This document shows positions 38,000 to 48,278 of a stretch of 64,000 nucleotides of DNA, piece by piece (the first letter of the stretch is position 1; each line of letters opens with the position of its first letter). The notes below the pieces were generated by a model. That model saw only the letters and a program-made list of their open reading frames with translations. It had not been told where the DNA came from and ran no database searches. A program made the translations under genes and the position numbers. The stretch comes from Parietaria judaica (Eukaryota > Streptophyta > Magnoliopsida > Rosales > Urticaceae), in NCBI GenBank assembly GCA_954871525.1, contig OX940864.1, positions 12,890,001 to 12,954,000 of the forward strand. The letters run 5' to 3'.

Positions 38000-39070
38000 T
38001 CTAATTTTAGTTTTGGCATTTGAATTTAGAACCTCCTCAGCTTCGCCAACAATTCATCAGAGCCCAGTCAACTTTTCTTTGTTGGTTATTTTTAAAGTCA
38101 AAGATAACTGCAGGACGACATGCCGTTTTATATTGAAAATCATTTTTGAGCATTAAAAAAATACGGTTATTGACATTAATAGTCTTTCTATTTAAATAAA
38201 CTAGTTTTGTTTGGAAGTATTTAAGCAACATAATTATGTAATATGATTATGTGAATTACATACCTAAAGAAAGTAAAAATAGAAAACTAGATTTTGGATA
38301 ATATATAAAAATTTCGAGGCTTATTTTTTTATTTTTAAAGAAAATATCGAGGCTTATTCATAATAGGGTTTTTAGAGGTAAACGTACCATAAAGTGCCAA
38401 AAAGTTTATGGCATACTCTCTAAATCAAATTAATAGCGGCAGTAGTAAAAAAATGTCATGATTTGTGTCCGGCCGTATGTTCAAAATCGCTTCCGTTTGT
38501 CACATTCCGTTAGCTGACACGTGTTGCACTCCTATTGGTCCAGGTCGTAAGTAGTTTTTATGAATTTTCATAAATAGACATACATTCTTGAGAAATGTCA
38601 TATACAGACATACATTATATATATATATATATATATATATATGGAATTGCCATTGTCGTATATTTCAGAGAACTAATGTGCAAAGTGATTGGGCGTTTTG
38701 TTTAGGGAAGAAACGGGACTGGATAATGGGCTTTGACCCTTTTTTCAGTCCGGCTTAAGCCCCGATTTTGAAACCAAAAACAGGGCTGAGTCTGAGATGA
38801 AACCGAGCCGTTCACGTTTTTAAAATGCATAAAATTAAAAACTAAAAACATGTATCAATAATGTCTAACATATCCATAAAAATTTATGTGCTGCTGAACA
38901 TTTAGTTGGTTATGATAACGTTGAATTCATGAGGCAATAATCAGAAGATTGTTTCAATGCAGACTATTGTCGGTTTTCCGAGCACGAGAACAGAAAATAC
39001 ATCGAGATTGGAAAGAAAGAAAAATAGCCGTCTCGGATTTTTTGGTTTTACAATTACCTAAATACTGCGC
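38000..39070. repeat. Spacer between SINA-like units, with empty SINE site
   Basis: Holds copy 2 of the shared spacer. The stretch 38085-38420 is homologous to 42065-42550. The sequence 'aagtatttaagcaacataattatgt' around 38211-38235 corresponds to the SINE target in the next unit but has no insert. An (AT)n run lies at about 38618-38641. No gene. Confidence 0.7.
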
Positions 39071-40402
39071 TCATTCTTTTACTTCCCATATACGCCCCGT
39101 GACATCTACGCCGAGTCTGACTCCTTCTTGATACCCACTGGAGAAAAAGAGGGCCATACCGTGCGGGATAATTAAGCCGTCCAGGCTGTTACGCACTTTT
39201 GCAGCACTATCGCGTATGCTCCTCGGAATCCCCTGCCACGTCAGCTTCCGGTCACGTGCTCCGACCTCAAGGCTGTAACGAAATTTATTGGCCTCGTTTT
39301 CTCCGCCCATACACCGTATGAAACACATGTAAACGTGAAAGTCGCCGTGCTGAAACCGTTCAAAGTGCACACAGAAGTTCCTTTCAAAGCAGTTTACTAT
39401 CTGAAAAAGGAAACGATACAAATAACATTACAATCTAAACTAAAAAAACTAAAAAAAAAACACTGAGTAATTATCATTCGGAATTCCTTTTTTTCTTTTT
39501 TATAAATCTGAAATAAGAACTTTGGATTTTCAATACCGTACCAGGAGCTTCCAAGCTTTTCTTCCTTGTGGTCGTCGACATAAATATTCAATTCTGAAAG
39601 AACAGTCGTTGAGCATGTACGCGTTCTCATCGTCCCTCAAGTGCGCCATGATCCTCGGAATATCGCCAGTAACGGAACACCCGTTTGCATGGCCGCAACT
39701 GTAGGGACGGAAGCTACAAGATTCCTCGTGCTTCGCCTTGCTATTATATGGAATATATTCTTCACACCCGCTGCTCCGATACATGCACGGAAGTTCAAAG
39801 AACTCCGCGAATTTCTCCAACGCCAAGCACCGTATGTTCCCCATTTTGATCCGACAAATCGGACACTTGCTCACTTCATTTCTGCAGTTTGAACATAAAG
39901 GATGGCCGTTTCGACACTGCACGAAAAGGGTTCGAACGAAACGACATCGGAACGGGATTATTACTAAAAATAGAAGAAAAACAAAATCAATTAAATTAAT
40001 AACTTCGACAAGACAATAAAATTTATGAAATCCCATATATTATTAATTTATCAGACGGAAACTCACTTGATTTATCCATGGGTACATCGGGGTCAAGCAG
40101 ACGGAGCACTGGAGTAGCTCGGTCACGCCATCTAAAACCGGGCTTATTTTAGGGGGACTCTTTGAAGAGCTAGCAGACTCGGATTCCGGTAGCGCCACGC
40201 CATTGTCTAGTATTGATCTTGTAGTCTCGGATTCCGGTCGCGTCACGCTATTATCGGGTACTGAACTTGTAGAGTCGGCTTCCGGTACCGCCACGCCACT
40301 GCCTGGCCCCGAGCTTGTAGACTCGAATTCGGAAAGCGCCAAACCTTCGTTATCTAAAACCGAACCCCGGGATCCTCGAGCTATCGATGATCTAGCTCCC
40401 AT
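39071..40402 (-). CDS. SINA-like RING E3 ubiquitin ligase (intact)
   Basis: Seven-in-absentia-like protein, which would attach ubiquitin to proteins bound by its C-terminal TRAF-like domain. Three exons on the minus strand: 40402-40067, 39916-39542 and 39400-39071, both introns phase 0 and GT-AG, for 346 residues. Residues 1-90 are a Ser/Glu-rich repeat-like tail (phrases like LPESES-SS). The RING is C3HC4: C99, C102, C113, H117, C120, C123, C130 and C133. Then come the SIAH zinc fingers (FRPYSCGHANGCSVTGD and AHLRDD) and the substrate domain with TWQGIPRSIRDS and GRIW near the end. The usual histidines after AHLRDD (DDHKVDMH in SINAT proteins) are replaced (DDENAYML), so the second finger may be weakened. 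Belongs to the divergent SINA-like group, often tandemly duplicated in plants. Confidence 0.9.
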
Positions 40403-40814
40403 CGCAGTATTTGTAACTTAAGAACGAAGAATCAAACAGAAATCTCCAAAGCTTCAATCCTTCTCAGAGCTGTTGACATGGAAAAATCAGATCAGAATTC
40501 CAGAATAACAAGAACAGAGCAAATTGAGATTCAAACAAGATCGTTCATATCCAAATCAAACAATCTTGACGACGAATTCAAGCATAAAAAGAAACTCATT
40601 TCGAGCCATAACAAATTAAAAAGAATGTACTTAATTAGTCTTGATGCTCAAGAAAACACCATTTTTACTCAAAACCGAACGAACTGATCAGAGAATCGAA
40701 GTGAAAGAAGAAACGAAATTCAGATTACAATCTCGAAAAATCTTGAATATTTCAAACACGCGTTCGTGCATGGCCATTGTTACCTGGATTGAGTTCGAAG
40801 ATAGCATGAAGAAG

Positions 40815-40845
<31 letters not shown>

Positions 40846-41342
40846 GAGACTCTTCAGGTGTGTGTTTCTGCAAGAGTTCTTGCCATTAATGGCGGTCTCT
40901 CTCTCTCTCCTGCTTTCAAATAATCTCGCTTGTTTTACTACACTTCCACGTAAAACGACATATATATATGTATATATATATATATATATACATATAATTT
41001 TGGGTAATTCCGGCATATGTGCCCCGAATTTAGAATATAGGCACTAGAGCCCATCTAATTTTGGCTTTTGCATTTTAACCTCCTCAACTTTGCTAATAAT
41101 GCATCAGAGCCCCTTCAACTATTCTTTATTGGCGGCCGAACCCCCTTAACTTTGTTAATAAGGATAAAAATCTTTTCGAGTTATTTTTTTTGGCGGCTGA
41201 CCTTAAATAAAAGGTGAGAGGGTTTGGAGTTATCGCGAAAGTTGAGGCCTGAGGGCGCCAAAGTAAAAGTTTGAGAGGTTCTAAGGTCTATTAACAAATA
41301 ATTACTTACATACATTAAATGTTTAGTTTAGCAATATATTTA
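40403..41342. other. Upstream region of the intact SINA-like gene and unit border
   Basis: Contains the likely leader and promoter of the gene at 40402, an (AAG)n run at about 40808-40844, a CT-rich 'ggcggtctctctctctc' segment, (AT)n at 40962-40990, then spacer. The segment 'ttaatggcggtctctctctc' recurs at 45769-45790 upstream of the pseudogene copy. No gene supported. Confidence 0.6.
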
Positions 41343-42022
41343 GGGAAAATAGCTGCTCTGCGAAAGTCCATGACTCTGCATATTTGTTGTAATTAAGTCT
41401 CTATACTTAAATTTTTGTGGTAAAAGTCCCTATCGTTAGAATCTTGTTCCACATTAGTCCTTATGCCGTTATCATATCGTTAAGTGCCACGTTGACTGCA
41501 TACTTGTCATCCATGTCACCAAAAAATTAAGGCAAAAGTACTAAAAGTAAAAAATTAAAAAAAATATACTGTTAAATCCACATATCATAGTAATATTAAG
41601 CCACATTTTTAATGGATCCACCATTTTGAAAATTCTTGTCGTTTTCTTATTTTTTTGCGATTTAATTTTTCGTTTACATATATTTTTATTTTCTTTCTTG
41701 AAATTTTGTAATTAACGCTGGAATTTGATCTATAGCTAACAATGGTGGATCCATAAAAAAAATGTGGATTAATTTCACTGCGCTATGTGAATTTAACAGT
41801 TTAGAATTTTTTAGTATTTTTTACTTTTGTCTTATTTTTTTTTTTTTTTTGTGACATGGATGACACATATATAGCCAGCGTGGCACTTAACGATATGATA
41901 ACGGCAGGAGGACTGATGTGCAACAAGATTCTAACGGTAGGGACTTTTGCCACAAAAATTTGAGTATAGAGACTTAGTTGCAACAAATATACAGAGTTAA
42001 AGACTTTCGCCGCTATTTTCCC
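41343..42022. mobile_element. Mutator-like MITE with long inverted repeats
   Basis: A 680-bp insert is flanked by perfect 9-bp repeats atatattta (41334-41342 and 42023-42031), the target length of Mutator-like transposases. Each half, about 300 bp, is the inverted complement of the other: GGGAAAATAGC starts both ends, and 'gttatcatatcgttaagtg' and 'atggatccaccatt' appear on both arms. Identity is high but not perfect. There is no coding capacity. The related array segment near 46915-46950 lacks it and shows the unoccupied site. Confidence 0.85.
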
Positions 42023-42220
42023 ATATATTTATTATTTGAACTTATATTAAGTCGTTTTATATCATCTCCTATGCAAAGCTAAAGATAAAAAGACGACATG
42101 CTGTTTTATATTGATAATTATTTTAGATCATTAAAAAAATACAGTTATTGACATTAATATAGTCTTTCTATAAGTTAAATAAATAAAATACGTTTGGAAG
42201 TAATTAAGCTGACATAATTA

Positions 42221-42387
42221 AACAACTAAGTTTAGCCTAGAGGTAACTCCACTACACTTCTATTCAAGAGGTCACGGGTTCGAAAACCCATGGGACCAAT
42301 AGTGCCACCTGTTCTTACACATAATATATCTAGTAATGCGAGAGTGCATTGTAACCTTGACCGATAGCGCCACTCCCTTTCAAAAAA
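42221..42387 (+). mobile_element. tRNA-derived SINE with target duplication
   Basis: About 167 bp with an A box (tagcctagagg at 42233-42243) and a B-box-like 'gggttcgaaaaccc' about 45 bases later, ending in a short A run. It is flanked by direct repeats attaagctgacataatta (42203-42220) and attaagcgacataatta (42388-42404), differing by one base. The orthologous place in the neighbouring array unit (around 38211-38235) has a single copy of this sequence and no insert. It is a retroposed SINE, not a working tRNA gene. Confidence 0.85.
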
Positions 42388-42404
42388 ATTAAGCGACATA
42401 ATTA

Positions 42405-42727
42405 TAAGTTAATTAATGTGATTATGTGAATTACATACCTAAAGAAAGTAAAAAATAGAAAACTAGATTTTGGAAGATATATAAAAAATTCAAAGGCTTA
42501 TTTATAGTAGGGTTTTTAAAGGCAAAAGTACCACGAAGTGCTAAAAAGTTTAAGGCATATTTCAAAATTAAATTGATAACGGCATAAGTATGAAATGTCA
42601 TTATTTGGGTCCTGCCTTATGTTCAAAATTGTATCCGTCTGTCACCTTCTGTTAGCGGACATGTATTGCTCTCCTATTGGTCCAGGTCGTTTTTATGAAT
42701 TTCCATAAATAGACATACATTCTTTCT

Positions 42728-42767
<40 letters not shown>

Positions 42768-43140
42768 TGAATTGCCACTGTCATTGAGAGAACTAATGTG
42801 CAAAATGATTGGGAGTTTTGTTTAGGGATGAAACGGCCGGATTCTCGGCTTTGGCCCTTTTTTCGGTCCGGTTCCAGCCCTGAATTAGAAATAAGAGCCT
42901 CTTTTTCCTAAGAACATGGCCGAGTCTGAGGTGAAACCGAGCCGTTCACGTTTTTAAAATGCATAAAATAATAAAAACATGTATCAATAATGTCAACAAA
43001 TCCATAAGAATTTATGCGTTGCTAAACATTTATTTGGTTATGATAACACTGAATTCATGAGGCAATAATCAGAAGATTGTTTCATATGCAGACTATCGTC
43101 GGGTTTTTCGAGCACGAGAACGGAAAAAATACATCAAGAT
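42405..43140. repeat. SINA-array spacer, copy 3
   Basis: Repeats the order seen at 38240-38990: 'ttacatacctaaagaaagta', the 'ggtccaggtcgt' phrase, an (AT)n run (about 42731-42760), and the 'ccgagccgttcacgttttta' stretch. No gene. Confidence 0.75.
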
Positions 43141-43174
43141 TGGAAAGAAAAAAAAATGTGTCGGAATACTGCGT

Positions 43175-44600
43175 TCATTCTTTTACTTGCCATATACGCC
43201 ACATGACTCTCATACCTAGACCTTCTCGAAACTCGCTGGTGCAAAAGAGGGCGAAACCGCGCTGGATGATTAAGCCGTCCAGGCTTTCAAGCACTTTTGC
43301 AGCACTATCGCGTATGCTCCTCGGAATCCCTTGCCACGTCAGCTTCCGGTCTTGTGCTCCGACCTCCAGGCTGTAGCGGAGTTTATTGGCATCGTCTTCT
43401 TCGCCCATAAACCGTATGAAACACAGGTAAAAGTGAAAGTCGCCCTGCTGAAACCGTTCCAAGTGCATGCATGCAGAAGTTTCTTTCAAAGCAGTTTACT
43501 ATCTGAGAAAGGAAAAAAGAAAAACGATATATATAAGATTACAATTGAAAAAATAAACCGAGTAATTTATCGTTCGGAATTCGTTTTTTAATATGAAATT
43601 AGAACTTTGGATTTTTAATACCGTACCACGAGCTTCCAAGGTATTGTTACTGTTGGATCTGAATATACATTGCTGAAAGCACACATGTTGACCACGTAGG
43701 CGTTGTCATCGTCCCTCAAGTGCGCCACGATCCTCGGAACATCGCCCGTAACGGGACACCTGTTTGCATGACCGCAACTGTAGGGACGGAATCTACAAGA
43801 TTCCTCGTGCTTCACCTTGCTATTAGCCTTGCTATTATACGGAAAATATTATTTACACCCGTTGCTCCGATACGTGCACGGGAGTTCAAAGAAGAATTCC
43901 ACGAATTTATCCAACGCCAAACACTGTATGCTCCCGAGTTCGATCCCACAATTCGGACATTTGCTCACTTTATTTATGCAGTTTGAACATAAAGTGTGCC
44001 CGTTTGGACACTGCACAAAAAAGGGTTCGACATCAGAACGGGATTATTACTAAATATAGAACGAAAAAAATCAATTAAATTAATAACTTTCGATAAGATA
44101 ATAAATTGACGAAATCCCTATATATTGTTAATTTTATCAGAAAACTCACTTGATAATTAATCTGTGGGTACATCGTGGTGCAGCAGACGGAGCAATCGAG
44201 TAGCTCGATCACGCCATCTAAAACCGAGCTTATTTCGTCGGATCTCCCTGAATTCGAGGGACTCTTTGAAGAGCGTGCAGACTCGGTTTCCGGTAGCGCC
44301 ACACCATTATCTATTACCGATCTTGTACTCTCGGATTCCGGTCGTGCCACGTTACTATCGGGACGGGTACCAAACATGAAGATTCGGATTCCGGTAGCAC
44401 CACACCATTGTCTAGAACCGAGCTTGTAGACTCGGATTCTGGAAGCGCCACGTTATTATCGGGTACCGACCTTGCGGAGTTGGATTCTGGTACGTACCGT
44501 TACGCCATTGTCTGGTCCCGAGCTTGTAGACTCGGTTTCCGGTAGGCGGTAGCGCCCCACCGTCATCATCTAAAACCGAACTCTGGGATCCTCGAGCCAT
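43175..44600 (-). pseudogene. SINA-like E3 ligase pseudogene
   Basis: Same three-exon layout as the intact neighbour: about 44600-44150, 44010-43627 and 43502-43175, with splice sites preserved. It is broken at least three times. In exon 1 an indel near 44545-44560 shifts the frame after GALPPTG, and further rearranged repeats follow. In exon 2 a TAA stop (43849-43851) replaces the codon that encodes Glu in the intact copy, just before the PYNSK segment; a 12-base in-frame duplication (NSKA-NSKV) follows. In exon 3 an extra ATGC (catgcatg near 43467-43475) shifts the frame. The RING cysteines and the TWQGIPRSIRDS stretch are still readable, so decay is recent. Confidence 0.88.
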
Positions 44601-44896
44601 TGCGGTTTTTGTTAACTTAAGAACGAAGAATCAAACCGAAATCTCCGCACCTTCCAATCCTTCTCAGAGCTCTGGACATGGAAATATCAGATCAGAATTC
44701 CAGAATAACAAGATAAGAAAAAAGATTAACAAGAACAAGTTTGTATACGCATCAGTGAGAAACTGAAATTCAAACAAGATCGTTTAAATCCAAATCAAAC
44801 AATCTTGACTTCACCATGAACGCAATACGATGAATTCGAGCATTAAAAGAAAACTCATTTCGAGCCATAACAAACAAGAAAATACCCAGTCTTGAT
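44601..44896. other. Upstream flank of the SINA-like pseudogene
   Basis: Homologous to 40420-40645 upstream of the intact gene ('ttcagatcagaattcc'-like, 'actcatttcgagccataaca'). It ends abruptly at 'cagtcttgat', where the Copia LTR begins; the intact unit continues with 'gctcaagaaaac'. Confidence 0.7.
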
Positions 44897-45292
44897 TGTT
44901 AGCACAGAATCGAGATCGACTATGCCGAAGCAAATTACCGTACCATAAAGAAACGCTCTCAAAACACTCTCTGTGTTTATAATAATTGATGGAAGAAAAT
45001 ATATTACTGAAGCTTAAAAAAAAAAAAACGTACAACTCTACCACTATTTATAAAAACAAATAACAAAGCACTCACACACTAAGCCACTAACGACTCCACT
45101 AACCTATTACTTAGGATGACTAACTCAACCCCCTATTTTCATGTTTGACTAACTCCATGCATCACACGTCCATTATTTCTATGACTATGCACTTTAACTC
45201 ACACATGCACACACTACGTACTCACCACACCCTTTTTCATGCACGTACAATTTAACGTAAATAATTAACTAATCTAGATTATAATTCCAACA
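44897..45292 (-). mobile_element. Copia-type LTR (3' LTR of a deleted element)
   Basis: On the minus strand this 396-bp block starts TGTTGGAATTATAATC directly after a polypurine tract (gattaggggggag, 45293-45305) and ends GCTAACA. A TATAAATAG box lies at 45052-45044. Position after the purine tract marks it as the 3' LTR. No matching 5' LTR is present in the window. Confidence 0.75.
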
Positions 45293-45314
45293 CTCCCCCC
45301 TAATCTAGACTTAG

Positions 45315-45770
45315 TTAAATGAAACGATAGTCGTCGTCAAATAGCTCATTGCCCATCCTCGTCGTGCTTTCCATTTCGTCGTTGTGCATCACCGGGTTGA
45401 TCTTCTTCTCGCCAACCTTCTCTTGATTCATCAAGGTCGTCTTGCGTTTCGCCTTGCCGCACATGGACAACAAAAGTGCTGGCTCGTCATCTAATTCCTC
45501 GTTGAGATTGACCACCTCCTCTCGATCACGGCGGGGCTTACGGCACTCCGATGCGTAGTGCCCGTAAACGTTGCAATTATAGCACTTGATCTTGCTCTTA
45601 TCGCGGCCGCTACTAGACCAACGATATCCTTCACCTTCTTGGCGCGTCGAGCCACTCCCGAATCGCCTTCCTCCGCGTCCACGTCCTCGGCCACGACCAT
45701 CACCGCCGTTTCCACCGATCTTCTCTTCGTCATAACTCGAGTCGCCGTTGTCGTTGCTCTTCATGCGCAT
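45315..45770 (-). pseudogene. Copia gag fragment with zinc knuckle
   Basis: A 151-codon minus-strand frame contains GGRGRGRGRGGRRFG, then CYNCNVYGHYASECRKP, a CX2CX4HX4C zinc knuckle typical of Copia/TNT1-type gag. After it the frame runs straight to a stop next to the polypurine tract and LTR, so protease, integrase, reverse transcriptase and RNase H are gone by internal deletion. The upstream half of gag and the 5' LTR are also missing; at 45770 the sequence returns to array spacer. Confidence 0.8.
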
Positions 45771-46011
45771 TAATGGCGGTCTCTCTCTCTTCTGCTTTCA
45801 AATAATCTCACTTGTTTTATTACACATCCACGTACAAAGATATATATATATATATATATATAAAAGTTAAGTGGCTTTAGTGGTTGTAGACAAAGTAAAA
45901 GGGATTTAGTTGCATATTTATAAAATTTAGGGGCTTATTTGTCAAAAGAATAGTTTGAAGGGCTCTATTGCACATATGTTCGAAGTTTTATGGGACATAT
46001 ATGTTCATTAC
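45771..46011. other. Array spacer remnant
   Basis: Begins with the 'ttaatggcggtctctctctc' segment shared with 40887-40906, continues through (AT)n at 45841-45861 and a stretch with 'gggcttatttgtcaaaag' phrases, to the target site of the solo LTR. Confidence 0.6.
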
Positions 46012-46830
46012 TGTTAAGGTCGGCTCCGGTCGGATCCATCCTCAACAACGCACGAATCTAATTTGAGAAGGGGCAGGCGACGCCGGATTCCAAGGGACGT
46101 CGAAGAACGACGGGAAGAATCAAGGGACGACGACGGGTCGCAAGATCGAAGATCGATGAGGGAAGACGAGGATGACGATGGTCGCAAGGTCTAGGGTCAA
46201 CGAGGGAAGACAACAATGACGATGGTCGCGAAGTCTAGGGTCGACGAGGGAAAACGACGATGACGACGGTTGCAAGGTCGAAGATCGACGAGGGAAGTCG
46301 ACGATTACGACGGTCGCGAGATCGAAGGTCGACGAGAGGAGGTGGCGACGACGACGGATTATAAGTTCGATGAGAGAAAGGTTCGAGCCTCACAGAAAGG
46401 AGGGAAATGCCGAGCATCGACGAGAAGCATCGGCAGCGGGGCATGCGGCGCCGAATGACAACTGACGTGATGTGCATTTAATGAAGCCTATGCCGATCCC
46501 ACCTACCCAGCGTGGCCAACCACTTTAAAATGATGCAGAGCATGGGCTAACCATGCTTTAGTGATTGGATGCGACAATGGGCGGGAAAGACATGGGAAGG
46601 AATGTAAGCTCTATAAAAGGCAAGTTAAACCTCATTTGTAAGGGGTTCGAAAGATAGGGAAGGAGAGAAACCTATGTACTCATAAAGATATCAATATACA
46701 AGCTCCATTTCCAACATATTGTCTTCACATTTGAGTGTCTTTGGCTATTAAACGGGAAAAACCGAACCTCTTTCTTTAAAAACAATGGATTAACCTTGTG
46801 ACCGTTGAGTGTGTAACAACGCTCTCAACA
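46012..46830 (+). mobile_element. Solo LTR, 819 bp
   Basis: Begins TGTTAAGG and ends CTCTCAACA, with perfect 5-bp repeats attac at 46007-46011 and 46831-46835. A TATA box (ctataaaagg) at 46611-46620 gives plus orientation. There are no internal genes. The first part holds a tandem repeat of about 44 bp (separate entry). Confidence 0.85.
46155..46345. repeat. 44-bp tandem repeat inside the solo LTR
   Basis: About four to five copies of a unit built on 'gggaagacgacgatgacgac' and 'ggtcgcaaggtcgaaggtcg' follow each other, with base differences between copies. The apparent Arg/Asp-rich reading frames come from this repeat. Confidence 0.8.
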
Positions 46831-46835
46831 ATTAC

Positions 46836-47525
46836 TCTCTAATATATATATATATATAGACTCTAATATTTTGTTATACAAATAAGAATAAGTACTGCTT
46901 AAATACATTCAATATTAAGTTTAGCAGTTACATTTATTGTTTTTGAACTTACTCTAAAAAAATATTAAAGAATTTTTTTTTTAAAAGTGTTATGTATTAA
47001 TATTGGTGAATTATTTTAGAGCATTAAAAAATATAGTCGTACTTATTGACAACAGTCCTTCTGTAATAGATACTTGGAAAAAATGCTCCAGAAAAATAAT
47101 AATAATGCAAATTCGTCTTTCTATTACGATTTTGGTGCGGAACGGTCCCTCTATTCGTCCAACTAAAATCATAATAGAGGCCAATGCCGCTACAAAATAG
47201 TAATATAAAAAGCAAATCCACATTTTTTAGATGGATATTTTTACTCACCACCAGTAGTAGAAGGACTATTAATGAATATATAAATAAAAAGATTAATAGA
47301 GATATAAACTATAACTTTATTTTGTGTTTGGCATAATTTTTTTTATTATTATTTCATGGCCACAGTTTTTAATTTTTACTATTATGATTATTTTTAAAAT
47401 TCCGTCCACTTTCCAGTCAATATAACATAAATTTTGGATATGTCGTTTAATCTTAAACAATGAATAATTTTTTTAATGAGAAGCAAAATAGTAAATATTA
47501 AAAACTTTATTGTAAGATTATGTTA
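46836..47525. repeat. Partial fourth array spacer
   Basis: 46867-47060 matches 41290-42170 ('acaaataa...taagtttagca', 'tttttgaactta', 'ttattttagagcattaaaaaa', 'ttattgaca...agtccttct') but without the Mutator MITE. The array homology fades after about 47065; the remainder to 47525 is AT-rich with no gene. Confidence 0.65.
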
Positions 47526-47533
47526 CTGCAAAC

Positions 47534-48091
47534 TAGGGGTGAGCATTTTAGACCCAACCCTATGACCCAACCCAATCCGTTAGAGACTCGATCCCAATGT
47601 AACACACACAATCTAACCCGCTCAAAATTGGGTCGGATCGTGCCGGACCCGACTATTATTCAGGTCGGGTCGGGTCGAAATTAATATATATTTCATATTA
47701 ATTTTTATTCAAGTAGTGTAATCTTTAGTCTTTAAAATTTCTCATCCTCAATTTTATTTACATTCAAAGACCGTTAAACTCTCATTTTCATGTTTTACAT
47801 TGTTTAGTGTATGTTTGTTTGATTAAATTTGTTTGAGGTATTTTTACTTGAATTTTGAGTAACATTGATGCATTTTTTCATATTATTTTTTGTTGTATAA
47901 GATTAAATTTTAATTAATCGGGCCATGGCGACCCAAATCAACCCAACTCGATTTTTTATCGGGTCGGTTTGGTTCGGGAATTAAAAAAAATTGGGTCGGA
48001 TCGGTTTTTTTTTTTTTTTTGAACCCGAAGTGATCGGGTCGGGTCCTTAAAAAGCATCGGAGCGGCCCAATCCAACCCATGCTCACCCCTA
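47534..48091. mobile_element. hAT (Tip100-like) MITE upstream of GCP3
   Basis: A 558-bp insert with 13-bp perfect inverted ends TAGGGGTGAGCAT, flanked by perfect 8-bp repeats ctgcaaac (47526-47533 and 48092-48099). The TAGGGGTG start and 8-bp target are typical of hAT elements. The interior repeats 'gggtcggatcgg' and 'gggtcgggtcgg' near both ends. It has no coding capacity. It ends 187 bases before the GCP3 start codon, so it lies in the promoter or leader. Confidence 0.92.
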
Positions 48092-48199
48092 CTGCAAACC
48101 AAAATATTTAGCACTTGCGCCGCTATTAATCATTTTTAAAATGATAAATTTTACACGAAAATGAAAACTAAATAAAATACCCGCCCTTACAAAATCAAA

Positions 48200-48278
48200 A
48201 ATCCCCTCTCTCTCTCTCTCTACTCTCTCTTCTCACTTCATCTTCTCTCTCTCCTGAAAAGCTTCAAAAAGCGAAACA
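48200..48278 (+). promoter_or_regulatory. CT-rich leader of GCP3
   Basis: A pyrimidine-rich stretch (repeated 'ctctctct' and 'cttctcactt') lies directly before the start codon. Such tracts are common in plant core promoters and 5' untranslated regions. The transcription start is not determinable. Confidence 0.5.

Noticed and set aside
42230..42310. Functional tRNA gene
   Set aside because: A- and B-box-like motifs exist, but the arms do not fold properly and the block has SINE-type target duplications and an empty paralogous site.
46235..46477. Arg/Asp-rich open frames in the 46-kb region
   Set aside because: They arise from a 44-bp tandem repeat inside a solo LTR flanked by a 5-bp target duplication.
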